Below, piece after piece: positions 26,016 through 34,937 of a stretch of 36,106 nt of DNA. The notes beneath the pieces were generated by a model. The model was not told the origin of the DNA. It searched no databases and saw only the letters and a program-made list of their open reading frames with translations. The position numbers and the translations under genes were made by a program. Positions within the stretch are counted from its first letter, which is position 1, and every line of letters begins with the position of its first letter. The stretch comes from Candidatus Woesebacteria bacterium RIFCSPLOWO2_01_FULL_39_23 (GTDB taxonomy: Bacteria > Patescibacteriota > Microgenomatia > UBA8517): NCBI GenBank assembly GCA_001793095.1, contig MGHG01000009.1:285849-321954 (forward strand), written 5' to 3'.

Positions 26016-27041
26016 TCAAATTAATATTGCATTCTTATTTTTAAAAGAACTCCAAGTTACATCTACTTCAGACTTGCTTATGATTTTTTCTGCTAAGCCA
26101 GCAGTCATTTTTGCATACCATTCGTCTTTTGAAAAATCTTCAAAATGTTCTTTTGTGTGCGCATCTACGCCACCACCCTCAACCTTGTTGTATTTTCTTA
26201 CTAAACTTTTAAGAATCTTTCTTTCTTTAATTAATTCATCGCGAATGTCATCATAAAAACCAAAGACTGTTTCAACTCCGTCTAATCTATTTTCTTTTAA
26301 CAATTTCTCCATTTGCATAGCACCGAACTTTTTTATTTCAGTAAACCAATGGGCGAATAAGGCTACTCCACCTGAATTTCTAATTATTTTTACACAAGTA
26401 TCAAGATCTATTCTGTAACCGTAATCGACGTAAACACCCTTAATATAGGAATCGTCGCTTAGAAAAAGCACATAAGGATATTGGGATTCCCCTTGTTCCA
26501 TCATTAAATCATATTGTTCTTTAACTTTTCCGTCATTTTCCGCATCTGCTTTCATCTTCTTTCTTAAACTTTCCATAACTTCTTTATTTTTAGCTTTCAG
26601 ATTCAATGCCTGGACGATATGCGGTCTTCCAACGGCTTCTCCGCCTGAAACTTTTAAACAATCGGCAGCAGATATATCAAATCCTAAACCAGTAAGGTTT
26701 TTTACCATTTTTCTCATTCTTTCATCACGGGCTTTTTGTGCATAATAACAATGATCTTTTAAGTCTTTATTAAAGGGATTGACAAACAACCCAATAACAT
26801 GCGGACTAAAATTAATACTGCTATTTTTTGGAGGACCCGACGAAATTTCTATACCAACAATCCACTTTGTTCTACTTTTTGTATTTCGAAGCATGTTCAT
26901 TGTCTTGTCGCTTGGTAAACTATCATGATCGGTGAAAGCTACAACGCCAATATTATTTTTTTCACATGTCGTTAAGACCTCTCTATAAGTCAATAAACCA
27001 TCTGACGTTGTTGTATGTGCATGCAAAGTTTGATATTTCAT
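26016..27041 (-). CDS. PHP-domain phosphoesterase, TrpH/YciV-like
   Basis: 341 residues. LHAHTTTSDG (6-15) and AFTDHDSL (35-42) are the first two PHP metal-binding motifs. GIEIS (63-67), HVIG (81-84) and GRPHIVQAL (138-146) follow in the order seen in the TrpH/YciV group, whose characterised members act on nucleotide 3',5'-bisphosphates or RNA 5' ends. FAHWF and GVDAHT supply the last histidines. About 80 residues between the PHP halves and the C-terminus are charged and not recognised. It lies between GT-C genes and forms a pair with the Nudix gene, which suggests a shared nucleotide-related job, but this is inferred. The ATG is preceded by two AGGAACT-type heptamers that could serve as SD. 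Confidence 0.82.
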   Translation of the reverse strand: MKYQTLHAHTTTSDGLLTYREVLTTCEKNNIGVVAFTDHDSLPSDKTMNMLRNTKSRTKWIVGIEISSGPPKNSSINFSPHVIGLFVNPFNKDLKDHCYYAQKARDERMRKMVKNLTGLGFDISAADCLKVSGGEAVGRPHIVQALNLKAKNKEVMESLRKKMKADAENDGKVKEQYDLMMEQGESQYPYVLFLSDDSYIKGVYVDYGYRIDLDTCVKIIRNSGGVALFAHWFTEIKKFGAMQMEKLLKENRLDGVETVFGFYDDIRDELIKERKILKSLVRKYNKVEGGGVDAHTKEHFEDFSKDEWYAKMTAGLAEKIISKSEVDVTWSSFKNKNAILI

Positions 27042-27054
27042 AGTTCCTAGTTCC
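27041..27054. repeat. Two 7-bp units abutting the PHP gene start
   Basis: TAGTTCC occurs twice in tandem on the plus strand. On the coding strand this places two AGGAACT copies directly before the PHP ATG, each with AGGA that could act as an SD at different spacing. This is a small array but it decides the ribosome binding region. Confidence 0.45.
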
Positions 27055-27068
27055 TATTATTGCACCTT

Positions 27069-27093
27069 AGAGGTGAAATAGGTTCACACCTCT
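27069..27093. repeat. Inverted repeat between GT-C and PHP genes
   Basis: AGAGGTG (27069-27075) pairs with CACCTCT (27087-27093) across an 11-base loop, and flanking ACC/GGT could extend the stem. On the coding strand no U-run follows, so it is not a standard terminator for the GT-C gene. On the plus strand it is followed by TATTTTTTATTT. Confidence 0.45.
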
Positions 27094-27101
27094 GGTATTT
27101 T

Positions 27102-28790
27102 TTATTTAGAATGCACCAGTTTGTATACAATGACGCCTACTGTATCCCATTGACCCTCAACTTTACTCCAACCGAAATTGGCAACTTCAGTTTTAGAATT
27201 ATGGGTAGGATCGCATTTTACCTCCGGCAATTCGCAAACAACAAACAGTTGACTTTTTACTGTTTCGGGTTTTTGAGCATCGATGTCCATCACCTTAGCG
27301 CCATGTTTCTCCAGAAAATATTGATATCCGTCCTCATAATTTTGCTGAGCTATAACTGCAAGGTTAAACTCCTGACCTCCTGCTTTCTCATCAATTAATT
27401 TTGCAACCTCGATCGCTCTCCACATTTGAGCATTGGGCGGATATCTTAGAGGGTTATTCAATAAATTAACAACAACCAATAAACAAAAGCCGGACGTCAC
27501 AAGGATTTTTCCATCATAGCCAAATTTATCCCAGATTTTTTGTGATATCGCGCCAACTAATATAAATAGTGCTGGAAAAATAAAACCGAAATAATGATCG
27601 TATATATGTTGTTTATAAAGGCTTAAACCGACAATGCCGAAGAAAATCCAAATAGATACAAGGACAACACCGCTTAAGAAATTTTTTTTACCGGCGAAAA
27701 CCTGACCGAGCTTCTTATTATTAAATGCCAAATAAAATACAGTCGAAATTAGAAGCGTAAAGGCAGTTATTCTACCGGCAAGTTCGTTTCCGCCGGCAAC
27801 CAACCGAGCAACGTAGTCGTCTTTAAATATCGGCCAAAGATTGGGGACTGACTTCCAGGGTTTTATCGAAATAGTAGTTTCCCTCTGACTGAAAAAAGTT
27901 CTTATCGCAGAAAAATTTCGCCATCCATGTCGGGCATCAAATACTATTAATGGTGACATGAGGAGTAAAAACAAACCTAAACCAATTAGTGAATATTTTA
28001 GAAAATCTCGACTTGGTGATAGGTGATAGGTGATAGGTGATGGGTTAAGAGAAAGTAAAGTCAAAATCCAGAAAATACAGATTACAGGAGCCAATAATAG
28101 TCCGAGGTAATGAGATTGAAGTACAAACGCAAAAGCAATTCCCATGACTACCAGCCACTTAAAATTAAAATATTTCCACGTCTGCCATATTGCATAAATA
28201 CAAAGTAAAGAAAAGAAAGGCATAATATTAGGGTTCCAAGATGACCTGGAGTAATTAATGACTACCGGGGAAATTGCGTACAAACCAGCAGCAATAAGAG
28301 CTCCATTATGAACACTATGTTCACCTCTCCGAGTCAGAGACTCTCCAGAGTCAGCGACTTGCAAGGTCTCACCTTTAAAGGTAAAGAGTTCATGGGTAAC
28401 AAACCAGACAAAAAAAATAGTTACTACTCCAAGTAAAGCTATCATTACGGCTGGTCCGACCGGCGAAAAGTTGGCTAATAATAACGCCGGTGCTATCATG
28501 TAGTAATAAAGCGGCCCTAAATACATATTGCCGATCGAAGTACCGGGACCCACAAGTATCGGGTCGAAATTTACAAGAAGACGTCTCACAACAATCGCGT
28601 CCCTACCTTCATCTCCCAAAAATGTCATGTACTCACTTATCCTGTAAAGTCGAAAAAATGCCCCCACAAGAAGTATTAGTCCAAGAAGCATCGCTTCCTT
28701 CTTATTATTTTTTATCCACCCCATCATACTTACTGCATAATTCATAGAACTTGTTTCAAAACTCGCCTTGCAAGCTCGTTTTGAGAGCAT
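27102..28790 (-). CDS. GT-C-like multi-membrane glycosyltransferase (DEGRDA/YYY paralogue) with repeat-derived segments
   Basis: 562 residues from the ATG at 28790. M16 (28745) is an alternative and may be the native start, as residues 1-15 come from a quasi-palindromic repeat. Helix 1 (about 34-47) leads to FLGDEGRDAI (57-66) and YLGPLYYYMIAPALL (90-104), the signature shared with the proteins at 9910, 22527 and 24016. Around ten more helices follow. Two oddities stand out: residues about 140-160 (ETLQVADSGESLTRRGEHS) are a polar insert written by palindromic DNA, and residues about 250-259 (NPSPITYHLS) are written by a perfect 7-bp array. Both lie in loops between helices. The predicted activity is outer-face sugar transfer from a lipid donor. 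Confidence 0.78.
   Translation of the reverse strand: MLSKRACKASFETSSMNYAVSMMGWIKNNKKEAMLLGLILLVGAFFRLYRISEYMTFLGDEGRDAIVVRRLLVNFDPILVGPGTSIGNMYLGPLYYYMIAPALLLANFSPVGPAVMIALLGVVTIFFVWFVTHELFTFKGETLQVADSGESLTRRGEHSVHNGALIAAGLYAISPVVINYSRSSWNPNIMPFFSLLCIYAIWQTWKYFNFKWLVVMGIAFAFVLQSHYLGLLLAPVICIFWILTLLSLNPSPITYHLSPSRDFLKYSLIGLGLFLLLMSPLIVFDARHGWRNFSAIRTFFSQRETTISIKPWKSVPNLWPIFKDDYVARLVAGGNELAGRITAFTLLISTVFYLAFNNKKLGQVFAGKKNFLSGVVLVSIWIFFGIVGLSLYKQHIYDHYFGFIFPALFILVGAISQKIWDKFGYDGKILVTSGFCLLVVVNLLNNPLRYPPNAQMWRAIEVAKLIDEKAGGQEFNLAVIAQQNYEDGYQYFLEKHGAKVMDIDAQKPETVKSQLFVVCELPEVKCDPTHNSKTEVANFGWSKVEGQWDTVGVIVYKLVHSK
28015..28041. repeat. Perfect 7-bp tandem repeat inside a GT-C gene
   Basis: GGTGAT is followed by three perfect AGGTGAT units (27 bp, 3.9 units) within the gene at 27102-28790. 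Gain or loss of one unit would shift the frame about 250 codons from the start, cutting off more than half the protein. Confidence 0.85.
28331..28382. repeat. Palindromic REP-like segment inside coding sequence
   Basis: Within 52 bp lie GAGTC-AGA-GACTC (28331-28343), GACTCT-CC-AGAGTC (28339-28352), a partial palindrome around GACTTGCAAGGTC, and ACCTTTAAAGGT (28371-28382). CCGAGTCAGA at its left side also occurs in the palindromes at 6652-6661, and CGACTTGCAA also near 6706-6715. It is translated in frame as a polar loop of the GT-C protein. Confidence 0.5.
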
Positions 28791-28801
28791 ACACTAAGTT
28801 A

Positions 28802-28828
28802 TATGAACTGATTTCAAACCAGTTCATA
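28802..28828. repeat. Inverted repeat between GT2 and GT-C genes
   Basis: TATGAACTG (28802-28810) pairs perfectly with CAGTTCATA (28820-28828), loop nine. Part of it, GAACTGATTTCAAAC, is echoed 58 bp away as GAACTTGTTTCAAAAC at 28747-28762, beside another quasi-palindrome that encodes the first residues of the GT-C gene. There is no U-run, so it is not a standard terminator. Confidence 0.5.
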
Positions 28829-28835
28829 ATTCTAA

Positions 28836-29576
28836 TTATCTTCTAAGTTGCCACCAAAGTTTTCCCAAATCGACAATACTTTTCGTAATTACCTTTAAAT
28901 CGGCACCTGTTTGGTGACCGAACTTCCGCGGATAATGATGCACTCCCACTTCGGCGAATTTATAACCTTTTCTTTGAGCTTTGGTCAGCATTTCAATTTG
29001 AGTAACTTTTTCTTCCCCGACTAACGGCTGAACAGAATCAAAGACCTGCTTTCTTATTAACTTAAATCCACAGGAATAATCTGTAACTTTTAAACCAAGA
29101 AGAATTCTCGGAAGTAATTTCGACCATACAAATGTATACAACCGTCTTACGATAGAATCTGCTCGCCTCATACGTATTCCCAACACCAAGTCCGCTCCGG
29201 TTTTTTTTTGTTTTCTGATAAAATTTTCAACCTCGAAAAAATCAAATTGATCATCAGAATCCATAAAAGCAACCCATTTATATTTAGCAGCGCTGTAGCC
29301 TGACTTTAACGCTCCACCATAACCTCGATTCGGTTTATGGTGAATTACTCGGACATTAAGCTTATACTTTTTGACTAGACTGTCCGCTAGCTGAGGAGTT
29401 TTATCGCTGGAGCCATCCTCGACAATAATTATTTCCCATTTATCGGCAATATTAGTTAATATTTTCCTTACCTTTTCAACGACAATCGTAATATTTTTTT
29501 CCTCGTTATACGTCGGTAAAAATACAGAAAGTTCATCAATTAATTTTGCCATTTCATCTTGAAGTCTAGCATACAT
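28836..29576 (-). CDS. DPM/ALG5-like polyprenyl-phosphate glycosyltransferase (GT2)
   Basis: 246 residues. LSVFLPTYNEEKNI (16-29), IVEDGSSDKT (51-60), NRGYGGALKSGY (83-94), FMDSDDQFDF (104-113) and DYSCGFKLI (166-174) are the motif set of dolichyl-phosphate mannose/glucose synthase relatives without a membrane anchor. It would load sugar on polyprenyl phosphate in the cytoplasm for the GT-C enzyme encoded next. It is the first gene after the ATP synthase operon, with a 251-bp gap holding a 34-bp palindrome. The ATG at 29576 has no good SD. M9 (ATG at 29552) is a plausible alternative. AAGGAGGT at 29610-29617 is too far upstream for either and instead faces a seven-codon frame. Confidence 0.88.
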   Translation of the reverse strand: MYARLQDEMAKLIDELSVFLPTYNEEKNITIVVEKVRKILTNIADKWEIIIVEDGSSDKTPQLADSLVKKYKLNVRVIHHKPNRGYGGALKSGYSAAKYKWVAFMDSDDQFDFFEVENFIRKQKKTGADLVLGIRMRRADSIVRRLYTFVWSKLLPRILLGLKVTDYSCGFKLIRKQVFDSVQPLVGEEKVTQIEMLTKAQRKGYKFAEVGVHHYPRKFGHQTGADLKVITKSIVDLGKLWWQLRR

Positions 29577-29827
29577 CCGCTCTGTTATTCCACGATTTCC
29601 ACTAACATTACCTCCTTGTAACAGTGTAACGTTACACTGTTACAAGGTACCTAAAAACTTACTGGTGCTTGTTGACACAACCCAAATAAAAGACGGGCGC
29701 TGAGATAGTAAACCACGCAAAAGATTGCCAGCTGAGATTTTATACAAAGAGTTTAGTTAATGGGGAAAAATACAATGAACCAGAAATACAGATTCCTCGA
29801 ACAGCAGACGAAGCTGTAAAAATAATA
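29577..29827. other. Intergenic region between ATP synthase and glycan operons
   Basis: 251 bp without a credible gene. It holds the 34-bp palindrome, a strong SD sequence on the minus strand (AAGGAGGT) ahead of a seven-codon open frame ending in TAA about a dozen bases before the GT2 start, and a weak hairpin ACAGC/GCTGT after atpC. No U-rich terminator for atpC and no good promoter were seen, so readthrough from the atp operon is possible. Confidence 0.5.
29614..29647. repeat. 34-bp perfect palindrome
   Basis: The arm CCTTGTAACAGTGTAAC (29614-29630) is followed at once by its exact complement (29631-29647) with no spacer. On the minus strand the 3' end of the palindrome runs into AAGGAGGT, so a folded RNA or a bound dimeric protein could control that ribosome binding site. 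It could also be an operator for a dimeric repressor. Confidence 0.85.
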
Positions 29828-30241
29828 CTAAAACACTTTTTTTCTTCTGCGCCTCGCTATACTAATATCAACCAAACTCCGCCTTAATTGATATAAAGCA
29901 GCAGTCCTTTCAACCCCTTTAATGCCCTTTGCCAATAGGTCTTCAGCTTTCTTTTTGGCTTCAACGGCCTTCTGTTCGGAGATGTAATCCCCCATTGCAA
30001 CATCTTCAATCAAAAGCCTGCCTCGGCCTTCTGAAAATTCAAAAATGCCTTTTCCAATTGCTAAACTCAGTGTTCCTTTAGGCGTCATTGCAACCACCTC
30101 GCCTACTGACAATGGAGTAACAAACGGCATATGCCGAGCCAAAATAGTCATGTCACCTTCCACTCCGGGAACTGTAACACTCGTAACATCACCGCTATAT
30201 ATTGCACCCTTCAGACTTACTATATCTATGTGGAAGTTCAT
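29828..30241 (-). CDS. atpC: ATP synthase F1 subunit epsilon
   Basis: 137 residues, normal for the family. The N-terminal beta-sandwich includes VPGVEGDMTILARHMPFVT (24-42), the standard motif, and the C-terminal part is a helical hairpin rich in K, A and R (about 88-137), which in other bacteria can block rotation. Epsilon sits with gamma on the central stalk and touches the c-ring. It is the last gene of the operon, 12 bases after atpD, which is the usual position. The C-terminus is unusually basic (RRRRKK). Confidence 0.95.
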   Translation of the reverse strand: MNFHIDIVSLKGAIYSGDVTSVTVPGVEGDMTILARHMPFVTPLSVGEVVAMTPKGTLSLAIGKGIFEFSEGRGRLLIEDVAMGDYISEQKAVEAKKKAEDLLAKGIKGVERTAALYQLRRSLVDISIARRRRKKVF

Positions 30242-30253
30242 CTTGAATTGGAA

Positions 30254-32520
<2,267 letters not shown>

Positions 32521-32543
<23 letters not shown>

Positions 32544-34014
32544 CCTCTTCCCTTTCTAACTTATGTGTTTTAACAAATTTTTTCTTAAAATCTGAAATTA
32601 CCCCACTTAGTTGCCCTTCTAAATCCGCATCCAATTCACTCTTTTTAGCTAACTCTTTAAGTAAATACCGATGATTACCTCTTTCCAAGTAATCTAAGAA
32701 GTCTTTCTCAAATTCAGAAATAAACTCTACCGGGATATCATCCAAGTTTCCGGAAGTCGCCAAATAAATTACCACTATTTGACTTTCAACACTCATGGGT
32801 GAAAATTGGTCCTGTTTCAATATTTCAATAATTCTCTTACCACGTTCGATTTTTTCTCTGGTCGCCACATCCAAATCTGTTGCAAATTGGGCGAATGTCG
32901 CCAATTCGTAGTATTGTGATAGGTCGAGTCTCAAGCGGCCTGCAACTTTCTTCATCAACTTGACTTGAGCTGCTCCGCCAATTCTTGAAACAGATAATCC
33001 AACATTCAAAGCTGGCCTAATACCAGCAAAAAACAAATCAGGTTCAAGGTAAATCTGACCATCAGTAATTGAAATTACATTTGTTGGAATATAAGCAGCA
33101 ACATCCTGAGCCTGTGTCTCAATAATCGGAAGAGCGGTGAGGGAGCCCCCACCATTTGCGGCTGATAACTGACACGCACGTTCCAATAAGCGTGCGTGCA
33201 AATAAAAAACGTCACCCGGATAAGCTTCGCGCCCCGATGGTCTTTTCAAAAGAAGTGAAATTTCTCTATAAGCCCAGGCATGCTTGGTTAAATCATCATA
33301 AACCACCAAGGCGTGCTTGCCCTTGTGCATAAAATACTCTCCAATAGTGCAGCCTGCATATGGGGCTAAATAGCGCATGGCAGAAGAACTTGAAGCGCTA
33401 GCAGCAACTATAATCGTGTTTTGCAAAACACCATACTCTTCAAGTTTCTTAGCCATTTCGGCTAGTTTTGATTGCTTTTGACCTATAGAAACATATACGC
33501 TCACCACGGCAGTTTCTTTCTGATTGATAATCGTGTCAATTGCTATGGCAGTTTTGCCAGTTTGCCTGTCACCTATGATCAACTCTCTTTGTCCTCTACC
33601 TATGGGAATCATGGCGTCTATAGCTTTTATGCCAGTCTGCAAAGGTGTGTCTACAGGCTTTCTTTCAACAATACCCGGAGCAATCTTTTCAATGGGCAAA
33701 TAATTTCTTTTAGAAAAAGTTTTTCCTCCATCGATAGGTTCGCCCAACGGATCCACAACCCTACCCAGCATGTCCTCGCTTATACCTATTTCTAATAACC
33801 TTCCGGTTGTTTTAGCTATATCACCAAGTTTAAGTCTCTCATAATCGCCCAAGATAACAACACCAACCCTTTCCTCTTCAAGGTTTAACACTAACCCGGT
33901 AATGTTATTTCCAAAATCTATTTGCTCGCCATACATCACGTCCCCGAGACCAGTTAACCATGCAATACCATCGGCGAGAGATATAATTTCACCTTGGTGC
34001 TCAGAATTCTTCAT
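32521..34014 (-). CDS. atpA: ATP synthase F1 subunit alpha, lacking the N-terminal delta-binding helix
   Basis: 497 residues. Walker A is GDRQTGKT (148-155), and the [28 protein letters not shown] and [10 protein letters not shown]-like segments are standard, so the nucleotide and beta-contact parts are intact. The N-terminus is short: G8 of [12 protein letters not shown] aligns with G29 of E. coli alpha, and Walker A is shifted by the same 21 positions. The missing 21 residues are the helix that binds delta in E. coli. The ATG overlaps the atpF stop as ATGA, where atpH normally lies. No upstream in-frame start was found. See the finding on loss of delta. Confidence 0.97.
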
Positions 34015-34373
34015 TTTGCTTTTTTGTCTCTTTCTATTTGCGCTCTTGTTCCGGAGAGAATTTCCTTAGCTTGATTGTTGGCTTTATCAAGTATTTTCTT
34101 CCTTTCAGCCTCTGCGTCTCTTTTCGCAGCTAAAATCAAATCACGCTTTTCATTTTGAGCATTAGTTAATATTTCCTTTTCCCTTTTCTTCAAATCCGAC
34201 AGTGCTCTATCAACTTCAACGCTCTTTTTTTCAATTTCAGCCAGCTCTTTTTGGCGATTCGCCATAGTAGTAAGAATCGGTTTATAAAGAACTTTTCTCA
34301 AAATGATAAGTAAGAGAACAAAATTAATAATTTGTACCGCAATTAATAGTGGGTCTATTCCAAGTTTTTCCAT
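34011..34373 (-). CDS. atpF: ATP synthase F0 subunit b, C-terminally short
   Basis: 120 residues, against about 156 in E. coli. One membrane helix (about 9-27) is followed by the conserved [14 protein letters not shown] region and a charged coiled coil full of E, K, A and R up to the stop. By alignment the end ([10 protein letters not shown]) matches about residue 117 of E. coli b, so the last 35-40 residues, which bind delta, are absent. The stop overlaps the atpA ATG (ATGA). The b dimer is the peripheral stalk that holds F1 still. AAGG ten bases before the ATG is a weak SD. Confidence 0.95.
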   Translation of the reverse strand: MEKLGIDPLLIAVQIINFVLLLIILRKVLYKPILTTMANRQKELAEIEKKSVEVDRALSDLKKREKEILTNAQNEKRDLILAAKRDAEAERKKILDKANNQAKEILSGTRAQIERDKKAK

Positions 34374-34406
34374 ATGCTCAACCTTATGAACTTAATGCAT
34401 CTATCA

Positions 34407-34625
34407 TTAAACAAATTTAATTATGAGAGCAATAACCAGTGCATAAATAGCAATGGCCTCGGCAAAGGCAATTGATAAAATCAAGGTGGTTGTAACCTGA
34501 TTACCAGCCTCAGGATTCCTACCAATAGCTTCCAGAGCGCCTTTACCAATCAAGCCGACTCCAATTCCTGGTCCTATCATTCCCAGTCCTATTGCAAGTG
34601 CTGTTGCTAAATCTTTAAGTTCCAA
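34407..34625 (-). CDS. atpE: ATP synthase F0 subunit c, proton type
   Basis: 72 residues forming the usual two-helix hairpin with polar loop RNPEA (36-40). The ion-binding carboxylate is E56 in FAEAIAIY. The sodium-type ligands are missing: V23 replaces the glutamine of GPGIGQG, and A57 replaces the serine after the glutamate, so proton coupling is predicted. The start is a TTG at 34623-34625, supported by GGAGG with nine bases spacing. It lies inside the end of the GIY-YIG gene (11-base overlap), so its ribosome binding site is within that gene. Confidence 0.96.
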   Translation of the reverse strand: MELKDLATALAIGLGMIGPGIGVGLIGKGALEAIGRNPEAGNQVTTTLILSIAFAEAIAIYALVIALIIKFV

Positions 34626-34911
34626 ATTTATACACCTCCTCCCGCACCAAATTTGCTAAAGAAAGACTTCCAGTGATTCGTTTCTTTAGTTCATTGAGTG
34701 CCTGTCCATAATTCTTTAATCTATGTTCACGTATTTTTGCGTCTTCTTTAGATTTGTACATCTCACAATATACTACAATCCAAGGACCTTTGTTCTTGGT
34801 AGAGTAACTTTTATTTGTATTATGTGCACCAAGCCTTTTTTCTAGATTATTTGTATAACCTATGTAAAGCTCCTTGGTCTTAAGACTAACTAATAGGTAT
34901 ACATAATACAT
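34615..34911 (-). CDS. GIY-YIG domain protein inserted in the atp operon
   Basis: 98 residues. YVY (3-5) and YIG (16-18) form the name-giving pair, with R26 in LEKRLGAH, H30, and E62 in AKIREHRLKNYG as the expected catalytic and metal residues, so it looks active. It belongs to the small free-standing UPF0213/YhbQ-like group, whose characterised members cut DNA weakly or at branched structures. It lies between atpB and atpE, where no such gene is usual, and is bracketed by a 19-bp inverted repeat. Its last residues (LVREEVYKFGT) are written over the atpE ribosome binding site. It may be a mobile or homing-like insertion that settled without breaking the operon. Confidence 0.92.
   Translation of the reverse strand: MYYVYLLVSLKTKELYIGYTNNLEKRLGAHNTNKSYSTKNKGPWIVVYCEMYKSKEDAKIREHRLKNYGQALNELKKRITGSLSLANLVREEVYKFGT
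34640..34658. repeat. Right copy of the 19-bp inverted repeat flanking the GIY-YIG gene
   Basis: The coding-strand sequence is TAGCAAATTTGGTGCGGGA. It is complementary to the copy at 34911-34929 at 18 of 19 positions. It lies in the last codons of the GIY-YIG gene and abuts the GGAGG of atpE. Confidence 0.85.
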
Positions 34912-34929
34912 AGCAAAATTGGTGCGGGA
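34911..34929. repeat. Left copy of the 19-bp inverted repeat flanking the GIY-YIG gene
   Basis: The coding-strand sequence is TCCCGCACCAATTTTGCTA. It lies between the atpB stop and the GIY-YIG start codon, whose first base it includes. Pairing with the other copy would put the whole gene in the loop of a long stem in RNA. Confidence 0.85.
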
Positions 34930-34937
34930 TCCCTCTC

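Noticed and set aside
25792-26256. Plus-strand open frame of 154 codons
   Set aside because: It is antisense to the Nudix and PHP genes, both with full motif sets. The translation is low in complexity and matches no family I know.
27069-27101. Plus-strand intrinsic terminator
   Set aside because: A hairpin followed by T-rich sequence exists in that direction, but there is no plus-strand gene for it to end.
34011-34014. Frameshift explaining the missing atpH
   Set aside because: Both frames across the junction were read. Neither continues with b C-terminal or delta-like sequence, so the segment is absent and not hidden by a base error.
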